Below are positions 54,071-64,000 of a DNA stretch of 64,000 nucleotides, one piece after another; positions within the stretch are counted from its first letter, which is position 1; every line of letters begins with the position of its first letter. This stretch comes from Lasiosphaeria ovina. Its lineage: Eukaryota > Ascomycota > Sordariomycetes > Sordariales > Lasiosphaeriaceae. The notes below the pieces were generated by a model. The model ran no database searches, had not been told where the DNA came from, and was given only the letters and a program-made list of their open reading frames with translations. Made by a program: the position numbers and the translations under genes. The stretch is taken from contig JAULSN010000011.1 of assembly GCA_033439765.1 (NCBI GenBank), positions 620,001-684,000 on the forward strand, given 5' to 3'.

Positions 54071-55305
54071 AAGGAGGAGAATATACTATATACTAATATA
54101 TTACGACGGCTATAATACTAATATAGATTTACTAAAGAACCCCGGAATTTATTTTAAACTTAATATATAACCTATATAATAGAGAAAAGATACTATACTA
54201 AGAACGACCCTAGCCGTACTAAGAAACCTCCTCGAGCGTACGAGGAGCTAAGGCGTAAGCTAAGGCTAAAGGAGGAGGATATTCCTATCAAAAGTAATCG
54301 GGTTTAGGCGCGAGCCCGAACTAGATAACGGCAGACGCCCCTACTACGGGCGATTAGGCGAGCCCCTAAACGAACTACCGCCTGGACTTCTACCGCCGCT
54401 ACCACCACCGCTAAGCACCGATTCAACGCCCGAAACCGAGCCCGTACGGGAGTACGAATAGACCGCACTACGCGATTACCAGACGTACGACGAATAGGCG
54501 CCATTCTAATAGTCGGGTAGGCGAAAATAGTGGCGAAAGCGAGGAATGGACTCCGGATTACTATACCGGTTTGTACAACGACGAACGCGCGTACCGCGCG
54601 AGTAAATAAGGAGCGTACGGAAGTACGACTCGCGGCGAATGATCTTAGTAAAGAAGGCATTAAGGTTAGCGAAGTCTTTAGCGTTTATACGTACCTCGGT
54701 ATCGACCGAGGGTATCGCGGCGATACGACGCTCGTCGTCCTAGGCACGAATTAACTTATCGTACGATAAAAGAAAGAGTCCCGAGGGTATCGTACGTTAA
54801 TAGTAAGAAAGCTAAGGAGATGCCGATTGCCCTCCGAGGTAGTAGGAATCAGAATCCAGATGGATCCGTCTCCTATCGTACGATAAGGAACGCTGCCGAA
54901 TAGGGCGGTCGTGGCCGTACCCTTAGTGAAAGATATTGTATAATACTAGGCCAGGCACGCGCGAGCTTCTGAGAGAAGGAGAGGGAGAGTACGTACGCGG
55001 GTATAAGAGAGAGAGTGAGGCATAAGGAAGAAGGGAAGAAGGAAAAGAGCCAGGAAATAAGAGCTACTTTATACCCGGGCGGCCAGCCTCGAGAGGGCAA
55101 GGCCCGGACCTATTACCCCTTCCGTACGGACCTCGAACTCCATCTCGTCGTTATATAAAGGCAAACATATTATCGGACGACCCGGTACGCGAGCACGGAG
55201 CGGGCCACTCATCTTACCGTTATCTTATACGGTACCGGCTATTGGACAAGGCAAGCCGGCACGGCTCACTTCTCTACTACGTACGTACCTGGATGAGTAA
55301 ATAAG
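54071..55305 (+). other. extra 3' region of the copia element
   Basis: After RNase H the element continues for 1.2 kb before the nested insertion and 0.2 kb after it. It is RIPped and contains short open stretches (for example NDLSKEGIKVSEVFSVYTYL near 54640-54700). No known domain was recognised; an additional ORF or a captured host sequence is possible. Confidence 0.4.
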
Positions 55306-55310
55306 GCAGC
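55306..55310. repeat. target-site duplication GCAGC, left copy (nested gypsy)
   Basis: GCAGC before 55311 is repeated at 62059-62063 directly after the other LTR. Confidence 0.9.
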
Positions 55311-55554
55311 TGTGAAGGCAGGCACATACAAGAGGCGAGGCTGCAAGTAAATAGTGACTAGATTCGTAGATAACTAAGCTAAAGAAAGGAAAAGGAAAAG
55401 AAGAAGCCTGCGTGCCCTGCAGGCTGGCAGTTTTGTGGTGGTGTGCGGGGTCGTGGCCTTAGTCCCGATTGGGAGGAGTGGGGCCTTCACATCAGGGCTT
55501 GCAGCTAGGGCATGGTTGCGGCACCACGGACCTCAGTTCGGCCGTACCGTGACA
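55311..55554 (-). repeat. 3' LTR of the nested gypsy element
   Basis: 244 bp; identical to 61815-62058 except one G/A change near the end (GCCGTACC against GCCGTGCC). Confidence 0.95.
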
Positions 55555-55572
55555 TTACCCCCCCCTCCCGCG
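55555..55572 (-). promoter_or_regulatory. polypurine tract of the nested gypsy element
   Basis: Minus-strand G-run with few A, ending TAA directly at the TGTCAC start of the 3' LTR; the expected plus-strand priming site. Confidence 0.75.
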
Positions 55573-55639
55573 CGTAGGGTCCTTTATTCATGAAGAATAA
55601 AAAATGTTGGATCGCGTAGGGCTCGAACTTGTAATTACT

Positions 55640-58600
55640 TCTTCCTCATTAATCTTCGTAGCTTGCGCTCGCCCGTATTAACGGGTCTATCATCGTCATC
55701 GTGGTCGTCGGCTGTCTTATCGGCTGCATATATGGTTGTCCATTACTATAGGCGCTTTGGCGGCCCTGCTAGGTCGGGGTATTGTTCGTGGAACTCGTGT
55801 AGCTTCGCGGGGGCGTTCTTGAAGTTCCTAGCTAGGTACTACGTCGGATCTAGGTCCCAGCCTCTCCATTATACTTGGTACTCGAGGCGGCCGTATATTA
55901 TTCTTAAGGTTAATATACGGTCGACTTCCCATACTTCCTCCTCATTAACTATCTTTGAGGGATTCTCTGCTTCTTGTCCTAGTAGTGGGTTATTAGTATA
56001 ACGCTTAAGCCTATCTATATAGAATATATCTATTGCCTTCTAGCTAGTAGGAACCTCCAATCTATAGGAGTATCTAACCATCTCGACGATCTAATAGTGC
56101 TATTATATGAGGGGGAAATCTAGCTTATCGCTAGGTCTATCCGTAGACCAATTCTTCTTAATAATAAATACTCTATCGCCAGTGCCGAAGTCCGGTTCCC
56201 GGCGATATTTATTAGCTTGGTTGACCTATACTTATTGTACCTTTTGGATCATCTCCCTAGCGTAGTCGACGTACTTCTATATCGTTCTTAGAGTATCCTA
56301 GGCGTCTTCCCTATTCAGCTTCTCCCTAGTTGGTAAGCCCGCTAGCTTGGTACGTTTGGTCCAATCGTACTAGGTGGGCATTTCGAATCCGAATAGCACC
56401 TCGTGAGGTTCCATTCCCGTACTAGCGTGCGGTAGGCTGTTTTGGGCGAAGTCCATAGCGGGGATCGCTCTTAACTAGTTATCTTAGTAGTGGTTCACGA
56501 ACGGTCGAAGTCGTTATTCAAGGTATTAGTTTATAATCTCGACTTGGCCCGTAGTTTGGGAATACCCTGAGGAAGATAACTTCCACTTAATTCCCAGGAT
56601 CTTAGACACTTCGTCTATAAAGTTTACGATAAATTAGGGTCCCCTATCGCTAATTATTTCGTCGGGGAGTCTAAGGATTCTAAAGGGTCCTTCGTAGTAT
56701 ATTAGGGTAGTATCCTTGGCCGTAGCGGAGTCCCTATAAGGGATTATCCAGGCGGCCTTGCTTAGCCTATTAATTACTACTAGGGCGTTATTCTTGGTAT
56801 ACTTATCCTCGGGTATCTTATAGAAGTCTACTACTAGGGACCTCCATCTACGAAGGGGTACTAGGAGGGGCTTAAGGAGGCCCGGGGTCTTGCTACGGGG
56901 CTTCTTACTAGATTAGTATAGGTAGTTCTTGACGAATCGGTCGACTAATCCTATTAGCCGGGGCTACTAATAAAGTTTCGAGACTATTCGGCGGGTCTTA
57001 TTTCTCCCGGGGTATATGGAGGGCATCCTTAAATATACTTCGTAGATGACCTTAGTTCTCAGATTCAGTTCCCCTCCGGAGGGTACGACCAGTCTTCCTT
57101 TATATAACAAGATACGGTCTTCCAATATAGAGAAACCGTCAATACCCTATCTCGCCTTTGTACGGTAGATATCGAGTTCGGGGTCGTTCTTATTATACCG
57201 TAGCAGAGTATCGATTATCTCGTAACCTAATAAAGAAGGGGGCTCGACGTCTTCGTCGATAATAGATATAGCTATAGGGGCTTATAAAGTTAATATCGTA
57301 GTTACTACCCCTATAAGCTTGAATATCTATATAGTCCTTTATAGCTCTTGCTTCTCCTTCTAGGTCTTAATATCTTCCGACTTTCGAGATAGTACGTCTA
57401 CGGCTATATTCTCGGTTCCTGGTCGATAGGTAATTTGGAAATAGTATTGGGATATAAGATCGGCCTATCCGGCTTGCCTTAAGTTCAGGAGTCTCTTCGT
57501 ACCGAAGTATTCTAGAGCCCTATAGTCCGTAATAATAATAAAAGGCTAATCTCGGAGTCCTATTAGCTCGGCTCTCTAAATTATTAACCCTTTAACGACT
57601 ACCATCAACTCTTTATCGTGAATTAGGTAGTTTAACTCGGCTTCGTATATAGTTTCTGAATAGAATATAGTAAGATACTATTCCTTATCGTCCGTCTATA
57701 GTTAGGATAGTACTCCTACGTAGATACCTCCTAACGCGTCGGTTTCTATCCGGGTCGGTAGCTCGTAAGAGAAGTGCCGAAGTATCGGGGCGGATATAAG
57801 TTTATCCTTTAGCTCTTCGAAGGCTACTTAATAGTCTTCGGACTATTTGAATACCTAGCCTTTCCTCGTTAAGCTAGTTAGGGGTTTAGCGATACGGCTA
57901 TAATTCTATACGAAGCGCCGGTAGAAGTTGTAATATCCTAAGAATAACTATACTCCTTTGAGGTTACGGGGAACGCTCTAGTCCCTAACGGTAGCCACTT
58001 TCTCGGGGTCTACCGCTATCCTAGTCGTAGAGATAATAAATCCTAGGTACTTGGTTTTAGTAACGTGGAATTCGTACTTCTTTAAGTCGGCTTGGAGTCC
58101 TACTTGTCTTAGGCGATATAGGACTTTAGCTATATAGGCCTCGTACTCTTCGGGGTTCTTAGAGAAGATAAGGATATTATCGATATAAGCGCTATAGAAG
58201 TCGTCCAGGTATCCTAATAAGATCTCGTTAATATATCGCTAGAAAGTTACTAGGCCGTTAGTTAGGCCGAATAGTAAGACCTGGTATTTATAGGCCCCAT
58301 ATCTCGTCCGGAAGGTTATAAGGTCCTCGTCCTCTAGGCGTATCCGGATCTTATAGAAGGCTTGCCTAATATCGATCTTGGTGAAGATTTTGGCTTTCCC
58401 GATACGAGCTATAGTCTCGTTAATAAGTAGTAGGGGATATCGATCCTTTCTCGTTATCGCGTTAAGTCTCCGGTAGTCTACGTAGAAGCGTATTCCGCCT
58501 CCGGGCTTTGGAGCGAGTAGTATTAGCGTTACCTAGGCTACTAAACTACTAATAATAAATCCCTTTACTAGGTTCTCTATAATATATTATTTAGCGATCT

Positions 58601-59800
58601 CCAATTCCTCCAGGGATATCTTATAGAGTGGACTATACCCTAAGTCTTTAGGGGCTTTACCTTTAGAGAGGGTGATCTAATGGTCGTACGTCCCCCGGTG
58701 CTCGGCCAACTTGTCGGAGGTAGCTTTACTAAATACGTCGAGGTAGTTATAGTAGACCGGTAGGACGAGTTTTAGGGCTTGCTCCCTAAGGTTCTATTTA
58801 TCTTAAGCTAAGGGATCTAGTAGTCCCGGATCGCCGAGGGGTATCCGCTTGACCTCGATGATTTGCTGAATCTCCTAGAGGCTAGTATATATAATAGGGG
58901 TCTTTTTTATATAGATCGTAAAGGTTACCTCGTTCACTACGGCGATATCGGGAGGGCGCTCCTTATACTAGCTAATATAGTCTCGCTATATCCTATACCT
59001 CCCGAACTTATCTTCTAGAGGGTAGTCCAGTTTTCGGTCCCTAGCTAGGTTCCTTCTTAAGGTAGCTAGGTCGGGGGCCTCTAAGTTCTTTAGTAGTAAT
59101 TCCTACTAGAGGTCCCGTTCCATTACCTCTAGACCTTCGTCCTATAAGACCTTCTTTCTCTTCTTACTTAACTTCTAAAGGATAGTTACCGGTCCTTAGG
59201 GCGATCTAGGTCTCGGGGTTATTAAAGGGAGCATTTCTCGTTCCGCTTTCTAGTTCTCGAGTTCTTGGAGCCTCTTCTTAATTGCTTCTCCATCCCTTTA
59301 TCTCTTAATCTCCTTTTCTAGTAGTATATTCCGGTGGTCTATATCGGCTTAATAAGATGGGTCGGGTAGAGAGTCGGTTATATGGTCCATCGATATAGTA
59401 GTCTATATAGGGGGGTCTAAGGGGAGGTCTTCAGGGAACTCGAGGACTTTGGTCTTGGATCTAGTCTTAATATTATATTTTTCCAGAAACTTATCTCCGA
59501 TAATAAGGTCGTAGTTATTACCGGTAACGATTATCGCTTCGTATCGGAAAGTCCGGCCTTAGATCTTAATATCTCCGTAGAGGATACTATTAATCTTCTA
59601 CTTTCCACTCCCGTCGTACCCTCCTATCTAGGCGGGGTTGGCGGCGTACTTAACTCGGTCGAGGTGGAGAAATTTCCTTAATCGTTTAGTAAAGGGGATA
59701 CCAATAAAGATATACCCGGTTACTCCCGTATCTATAAGTATATTAGTAGTAGATAAAGATATTCTATTATTTACTATAGTATAATCCGCGAGGAACTTAG
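55640..59800 (-). pseudogene. RIP-inactivated gypsy pol (protease, RT, RNase H, integrase, chromodomain)
   Basis: Minus-strand pieces: protease IDTGVTGYIFIG (59701-59750); RT with YPLPLINE, FTKIDIRQAFYKIRI and YIDNILIFSKN, where the catalytic YxDD has become YIDN by G-to-A (about 58170-58190); RNase H with YLTIFYSETIYEAELNY; the integrase zinc-finger region ending KTRR..SKLYY near 57000; chromodomain DRILTLRIIYGRLEYQV then WRGWDLDPT (55850-55930). Many TAG/TAA stops interrupt it. Confidence 0.85.
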
Positions 59801-59849
59801 GTCCCCCTAATAAGGGTTTCTAATTAATGAATTTACCTGAATCGTAATA

Positions 59850-61663
59850 TATTAAGGATACCTTCCCTAGGAGGGAGTTTATATTCCCTAGGGTCTCTAG
59901 TTTTCCGAATCGCTAGAAGTATCGGAGCTAGTAGAACCGGAATCCGTATCGGCCGGCTTCTCCTTCTTATTCTTACTCTTACTAACGGAGGCTACCGAGG
60001 GCTTCTTTTTATCCTGAGCTACCTTATCTATAGCGGTTTTCTCGGGGCACTCTAACTTAGTATATCCGAGGTTACGGTAATAGAAGTAACGACCCTCCTT
60101 GATAAATTGGGCGATTTCTTCCTTACTAAGTCGGCTTCTTAACGGTCCGGATCCTTTGGCCGTAGGCTATATAGTAGGGGTATGCCTTACGTTACCGTTA
60201 CTATTCTTAGCTCCGGAAGGGGTATCCTTCCGACGCTCCTATCCTTACTTAAGACTTAGGGATATGGCTAAGGCTAAGCGAGCATACTTCTCGAAATTAA
60301 TACCAGGGTCTTCGTAAGAGACTACGAGGTTAGTCTAGAGTATAGTGGTTAACTTACGCTTAAACTCGCGCTTCTATTTAGACTTAGGCTTCCGGCACTA
60401 CCTAGCTAGGCGAACGAACTCGTTCTTGAACTTAGGAAAGTCATCTCCAGGTCGAAAGACCAGTTTCTCGTACTTAGATAGGGCTTCGTCTTCCTCAAAT
60501 TAGTCGTAGTACTTATTCTATAGGTGACTTAGCAATTCCTCTAAAGTAGTGATCTAGTTGGGGGTGCCCGTTCTTATATAAGGAAGGAGGTTCAGGGCTG
60601 CGTCTCTACCTAGTCGTCCCTAGATATAAAAGACTTTAGTCCTATCGGTAACGAAGTGGTCTTTATTTCCCTCTAACTTATTCTCTATTAGTTAGTACTA
60701 TATATTAAAGGTCACCTAATCCTTAGACTTATCTACTAAGAAGACCGGGGGGTCGGTCATTTTGGTACTACGATCCATCTTAGATCTGGCTAAGACCTCC
60801 ATTACGTTAGTAAGGGGGGTAACTCCACGGCTAGTAGATCCCTATCTTAGGGGAGTAGGAGGACCTTCCGTAGTACGTGGGTTCGGGAATATATTAATAA
60901 GATGGGTCGCGATCACGGTATTGAGGCTCGTAATTTGTTTGCTTAGTTTCTTCTTATCTCCTTAGAGACTTGCTACTTACTCCTGGATATCTTCTTTCTC
61001 ATTTATAGTATTGAAGAGTTTATCCTCAAGACGCTTGGCCTAATCGTCAATTAAGGCTAAAAAAAGAGTTATCTTATCGTATATTTATACGATAGTACGG
61101 TCGAGGTCGATAGCGACCGAATGGAGGTCTATTGCCTGCTACTTATAGGCGATCATCATATTATAGCGTAACTTAAACTCGATAAATATGCTCTCTAGGT
61201 GCTTATGGACTAGCTTAGTAAAGTCATTGTGGTCCATCTGGCCTTCGAAAGGGATCTGACCCTCGTTGGCTTCTATAAGAACCTGGAAGGGAATGACTGG
61301 GGCCGTTTTTCCGCTCTGGGGGTTAACGTCTACCAAGGTCTATAGTCGGGCCACTAGGTCTTTGACTAGGTCTTCTATCGTATTGGTGAAACGAATATCG
61401 GGAAGAAGACCCTTTATTCCTTAGATCCATTCCGATAGGTTCTCTAGTTCAGGTGTTCCTGAACGAGTGCCCTGGGGACTTCCTTGGGTAGTTACTATGG
61501 CGTAATCGATGCTAATACCGACTGCCGTCGATCTTCGACGTAGCGAGGTGTTAGGTCGACGCTTATCGCCATTAATGAAGCTCTCTACGGCTTCTAGGTC
61601 AAACCTAACCTCCTGCTGAGCACGCTCGCGCTCAGGCTTCGACATCGAAGTGCTCTGGGGCAT
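59850..61663 (-). pseudogene. RIP-inactivated gypsy gag
   Basis: Starts at ATG 61663 and reads EVRFDLEAVESFING then LRRRSTAVGISIDYAIV in an open stretch to 61421. Later parts carry stops. The knuckle near 60049-60100 reads RYFYYRNLGYTKLECPEKT; Tyr replaces two Cys and the His. Confidence 0.75.
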
Positions 61664-61814
61664 AATGTCGGTGGTACGTGGCGATCGCGCCGCGTATTAG
61701 TTCTGGGGGGTTCTGGGTTCCTGACGATTCTTCTCGCGTGGTCGCACGCGATCGTCAATCAAGGGTGGGATATTATTTGGGCCTTCCCAGGCAAAGGAAA
61801 AGAGCTTAGTTAAA

Positions 61815-62058
61815 TGTGAAGGCAGGCACATACAAGAGGCGAGGCTGCAAGTAAATAGTGACTAGATTCGTAGATAACTAAGCTAAAGAAAGGAAAAGGA
61901 AAAGAAGAAGCCTGCGTGCCCTGCAGGCTGGCAGTTTTGTGGTGGTGTGCGGGGTCGTGGCCTTAGTCCCGATTGGGAGGAGTGGGGCCTTCACATCAGG
62001 GCTTGCAGCTAGGGCATGGTTGCGGCACCACGGACCTCAGTTCGGCCGTGCCGTGACA
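61815..62058 (-). repeat. 5' LTR of the nested gypsy element
   Basis: 244 bp, partner of 55311-55554. The internal region starts with TTTAACTAAGC on the minus strand. Confidence 0.95.
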
Positions 62059-62063
62059 GCAGC
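62059..62063. repeat. target-site duplication GCAGC, right copy
   Basis: Matches 55306-55310. Confidence 0.9.
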
Positions 62064-62265
62064 GTACGATTAAGGTAGCGTACGATTGAGGCAAATAATG
62101 ATCCGATGAAGAAGTATACCGAGAGTACGATTACGTTAAGCAAACCACGGAAATAGGTCATTTCGAGAGGGACTCATCTCCGAGTTATATGAGAGAGATG
62201 AGAAGGCGTTATCTACGACAGGAAGGAAGACCGGAGATGTGCGGTCACAAAAGAAGAGTTGCCAG

Positions 62266-62494
62266 TGTTGGAATAGCGATATTGGTGACTATACGCTAGC
62301 GGGAGTCGCGTGACCGCGTACGTGTGAAGGCACGTGCCGCGCGCAGACCTCCCGCCCGCACACACAAAACTCCGGTCGCCCTAGAACCTAGTTTAGTTCC
62401 TTAGACAGAATAGAACCAATATTGCACCCCCCCAACGGTAGATCTACCACCCTTAGACCTGTAGGATCCCTACGTGGTTTGAGAACCACGAACA
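62266..62494 (+). repeat. right LTR of the copia element
   Basis: 229 bp, partner of 48617-48845. Confidence 0.95.
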
Positions 62495-62499
62495 GGTAA
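62495..62499. repeat. target-site duplication GGTAA, right copy
   Basis: Matches 48612-48616. Confidence 0.9.
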
Positions 62500-63019
62500 C
62501 CTAAAATCGGCACCTCCATTTGATTTGTACACAGCAGCTGTACTGCTTCTGTTTCCTGCACAGCCCAGTTACAACTCTTACCTTCCCCGGCACCTTCCGT
62601 GCCTGTTAACCACCGCCTCGCTCCTTCCAGTGACGGCTCAGTCAGTCGATTGTGCTCGACACGAGTGGCACTTTTCCTTGTACCCAAAATTAGAGTGAAA
62701 AAAAAACCGGAACCTTGTAGTGCGAACTGATCTCGGACCCATCGGGAAGCAAACGCTGCCGCACAACCGAGGCCAACTTGGAAACCCCCCAGAAATTGAG
62801 CGAGCAGATCACAGCTAGTTACACAAGGTAAGTGGCGATACCCTCACCATCCAAAACAAGATTTCCACGCTTCACGTTTTCCGCCCACTCCCCAGATATC
62901 TCTCTGAGCAATCAAATAACACGGCAATTCACTAAAACATAATCCGTAACTAGGTATTATCACAAAATAATCCTCTCAAATTCTCTCCAACATACGAAAC
63001 CACCACCCCCCAGATCAGT
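62500..63019. other. intergenic region between retroelement and HET-like gene
   Basis: No gene seen; the 3' flank of the minus-strand gene ending at 63020. Confidence 0.45.
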
Positions 63020-64000
63020 TCATCTTGAAATCTCCACCAGCCGCCGCCCGATACGTTCCGAAGACATGGACGGGGCAGACGAGAACCAGCCGTAGACACG
63101 CCTCAGCCGGTCGAGCGCAAACGGGGCCTTCTCGACGACGGCCCCATCCAGAAAGAACTGGTAGTCGGACGTGCTGAAGACGGTGGCCATGACCATCCAC
63201 TTCAGATTCTTAGTATTGACCTCGGCCTCGGCCCCGGGCGGCTGCGGCTGCGGCTGCGGCTGCGGCTGCGGGCGGAGGTCCTGCCAGGCGGCCATGTCGC
63301 GCCACAGCAGGCGGATGGCGGCGAACGCGTCGCGGTCCCTCTTGTCGGCCGCCGCCGCGGCGGACGCGTAGTGCTTGGTCAGGTGCCAGTGCAGGCGCGG
63401 GCGCGCGAGCAGGCGGATGCCCAGCCGGGCGGCGCGCTCGGGGTCGTCGCCGTGCGCGTCGCGCTCGTAGGCCTCGACTGACCCGCGCAGCGAGAGCGCG
63501 CGCTCGCGGAACTGGAACAGCAGGCGCCGCTGGGAGGCAAAGCCGAGCGCCAGCGCGTCGCACGCAGTGCGCCATGCTGAGTACCGTATGCGCAGCACGC
63601 GCTCCAGCGACGAGCCCGGCCACCGCTCCAGCAGCTGCGGGTCCAGCACCAGCGCGAACCGCGCCGCCGCGAACACATCCCACCGCTGCGCTGCCATCCC
63701 GGCTTCGTCTGCTGCTATCGCTGTCGGCTGCTGTTGTGGCAACCGCGCCTCGCACACAGTATCCAGCCACCAGAAGCCGCCCTTGCCGTTGGGCTCCGGC
63801 CCCAGCGCCTTGTCGACCCACGTCTGGATCCGCGCCAGCTGGCATGTTGGCAGCCGGGCGTCAGGTCCGCAGCGGAGCCCCATGGCCGAAACGTGGAGGA
63901 GCGCGACGTACTCGAGCGGGGCTCGGCCTTGGGGGTTCAGGGTGATGTACTCGGTCTCGATCGTCGGATTTGGCATGTCGGCCCGCAACCGACACACGGG
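63020..64000 (-). CDS. partial HET-domain-like protein (5' end outside window)
   Basis: Open from the window edge to TGA/stop at 63020, about 325 residues seen. EYVALLHVSAMGL, LPTCQLARIQTWVDKAL and FWWLDTVCEA, then FAAARFALVLDPQLLERW, follow the order of a HET subfamily in which YVA(L/V)SHVW..GLG, LP.CQL and FW(L/I)DT(L/M)C occur. Here the first motif is altered (LHVSAMGL for SHVW.DGL). A Pro-Gln run near residue 250 comes from a hexanucleotide repeat. The coding region is very GC-rich. The domain's start and any upstream domains lie beyond position 64000. HET function is inferred from motif order only. Confidence 0.65.
   Translation of the reverse strand, partial: PVCRLRADMPNPTIETEYITLNPQGRAPLEYVALLHVSAMGLRCGPDARLPTCQLARIQTWVDKALGPEPNGKGGFWWLDTVCEARLPQQQPTAIAADEAGMAAQRWDVFAAARFALVLDPQLLERWPGSSLERVLRIRYSAWRTACDALALGFASQRRLLFQFRERALSLRGSVEAYERDAHGDDPERAARLGIRLLARPRLHWHLTKHYASAAAAADKRDRDAFAAIRLLWRDMAAWQDLRPQPQPQPQPQPPGAEAEVNTKNLKWMVMATVFSTSDYQFFLDGAVVEKAPFALDRLRRVYGWFSSAPSMSSERIGRRLVEISR
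63238..63274. repeat. GGCTGC hexanucleotide microsatellite
   Basis: About six units encoding the Pro-Gln run of the HET-like protein on the minus strand. Confidence 0.85.

Larger units (their letters stand above)
55311..62058 (-). mobile_element. Ty3/gypsy LTR retrotransposon with chromodomain (RIPped), nested in the copia element
   Basis: 6748 bp in minus orientation. The 244-bp LTRs (55311-55554 and 61815-62058) differ at one position. GCAGC duplications flank the element. A polypurine tract (minus strand GGGAGGGGGGGGTAA, 55555-55572) abuts the 3' LTR. Coding order on the minus strand is gag (from ATG 61663), zinc-knuckle relic (about 60049-60100), protease (about 59700-59750), reverse transcriptase (about 58560-58100), RNase H, integrase (about 57000-56100) and chromodomain (about 55930-55770). 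RT before integrase defines gypsy; the chromodomain places it among chromoviruses. Stops throughout. Confidence 0.9.
48617..62494 (+). mobile_element. Ty1/copia LTR retrotransposon (RIPped), split by a nested gypsy element
   Basis: The two 229-bp LTRs (48617-48845 and 62266-62494) differ at six positions, all CpA/TpA or TpG/TpA exchanges. They are flanked by GGTAA duplications. Without the nested insert the element is about 7.1 kb. Coding order on the plus strand is that of copia: gag with a zinc-knuckle relic (50561-50625), protease DTGAA (50918), integrase (51480-52010), reverse transcriptase (about 52540-53290) and RNase H (53511-54070). The integrase precedes RT, which separates copia from gypsy. 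Stops (TAG/TAA) interrupt every domain; the element cannot make its proteins. About 1.2 kb of extra sequence follows RNase H up to the nested insert. Confidence 0.9.

Noticed and set aside
63210..63945. Long Arg/Ala-rich ORFs on both strands
   Set aside because: Out-of-frame readings of the GC-rich HET-like gene.

Overview
The window looks like nuclear DNA of a filamentous ascomycete (Pezizomycotina). The evidence is short GT..AG introns of about 50-85 nt, HET-domain proteins, a NACHT/ankyrin NLR-like receptor, an Ecp2-type effector, and retrotransposons in which CpA has been turned into TpA (RIP). No species can be named from this. Gene calls and exon joins were made by eye; no database or structure search was run.

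Layout. 0-16 kb: the tail of a membrane protein; a 58-residue cysteine microprotein gene; a secreted five-repeat protein flanked by duplicated DNA; a HET-domain membrane protein with a frameshift; a gene fragment beside a FAR1/MULE transposase relic; a 2EXR/F-box-like gene; a broken trypsin-like gene; and repeats. 16-19 kb: a coiled-coil gene with an upstream minisatellite and two more cysteine microprotein genes. 19-31 kb is the most interesting block: a DUF7580-like/subtilisin protease, a C2H2-plus-kinase-like gene (damaged), a HET gene, a 283-residue gene whose layout suggests a gasdermin-like pore former with an acidic tail, and an Ecp2-like effector. 33-38 kb: a bZIP factor and a fungal transcription-factor-like protein. 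41-46 kb: a PNP_UDP-NACHT-ankyrin receptor with near-identical ankyrin units. 47-48 kb: decayed gene pieces. 48.6-62.5 kb: a Ty1/copia element with a chromodomain Ty3/gypsy element nested inside it; both have exact target-site duplications and both are heavily RIPped. The right edge holds a partial HET-like gene.

How the parts may work together (inference). HET proteins, an NLR-like receptor, a subtilisin and a possible gasdermin-like protein close together resemble an allorecognition / regulated-cell-death island. The subtilisin and gasdermin-like pair recalls the het-Q2/het-Q1 pair of Podospora anserina, where the protease activates the pore former by cutting its C-terminal end. A separate novelty is a family of three microprotein genes sharing an N-terminal pattern (M-C-x6-Y-x2-C), TATAAAG promoters, long leaders and, for two of them, a conserved leader element.
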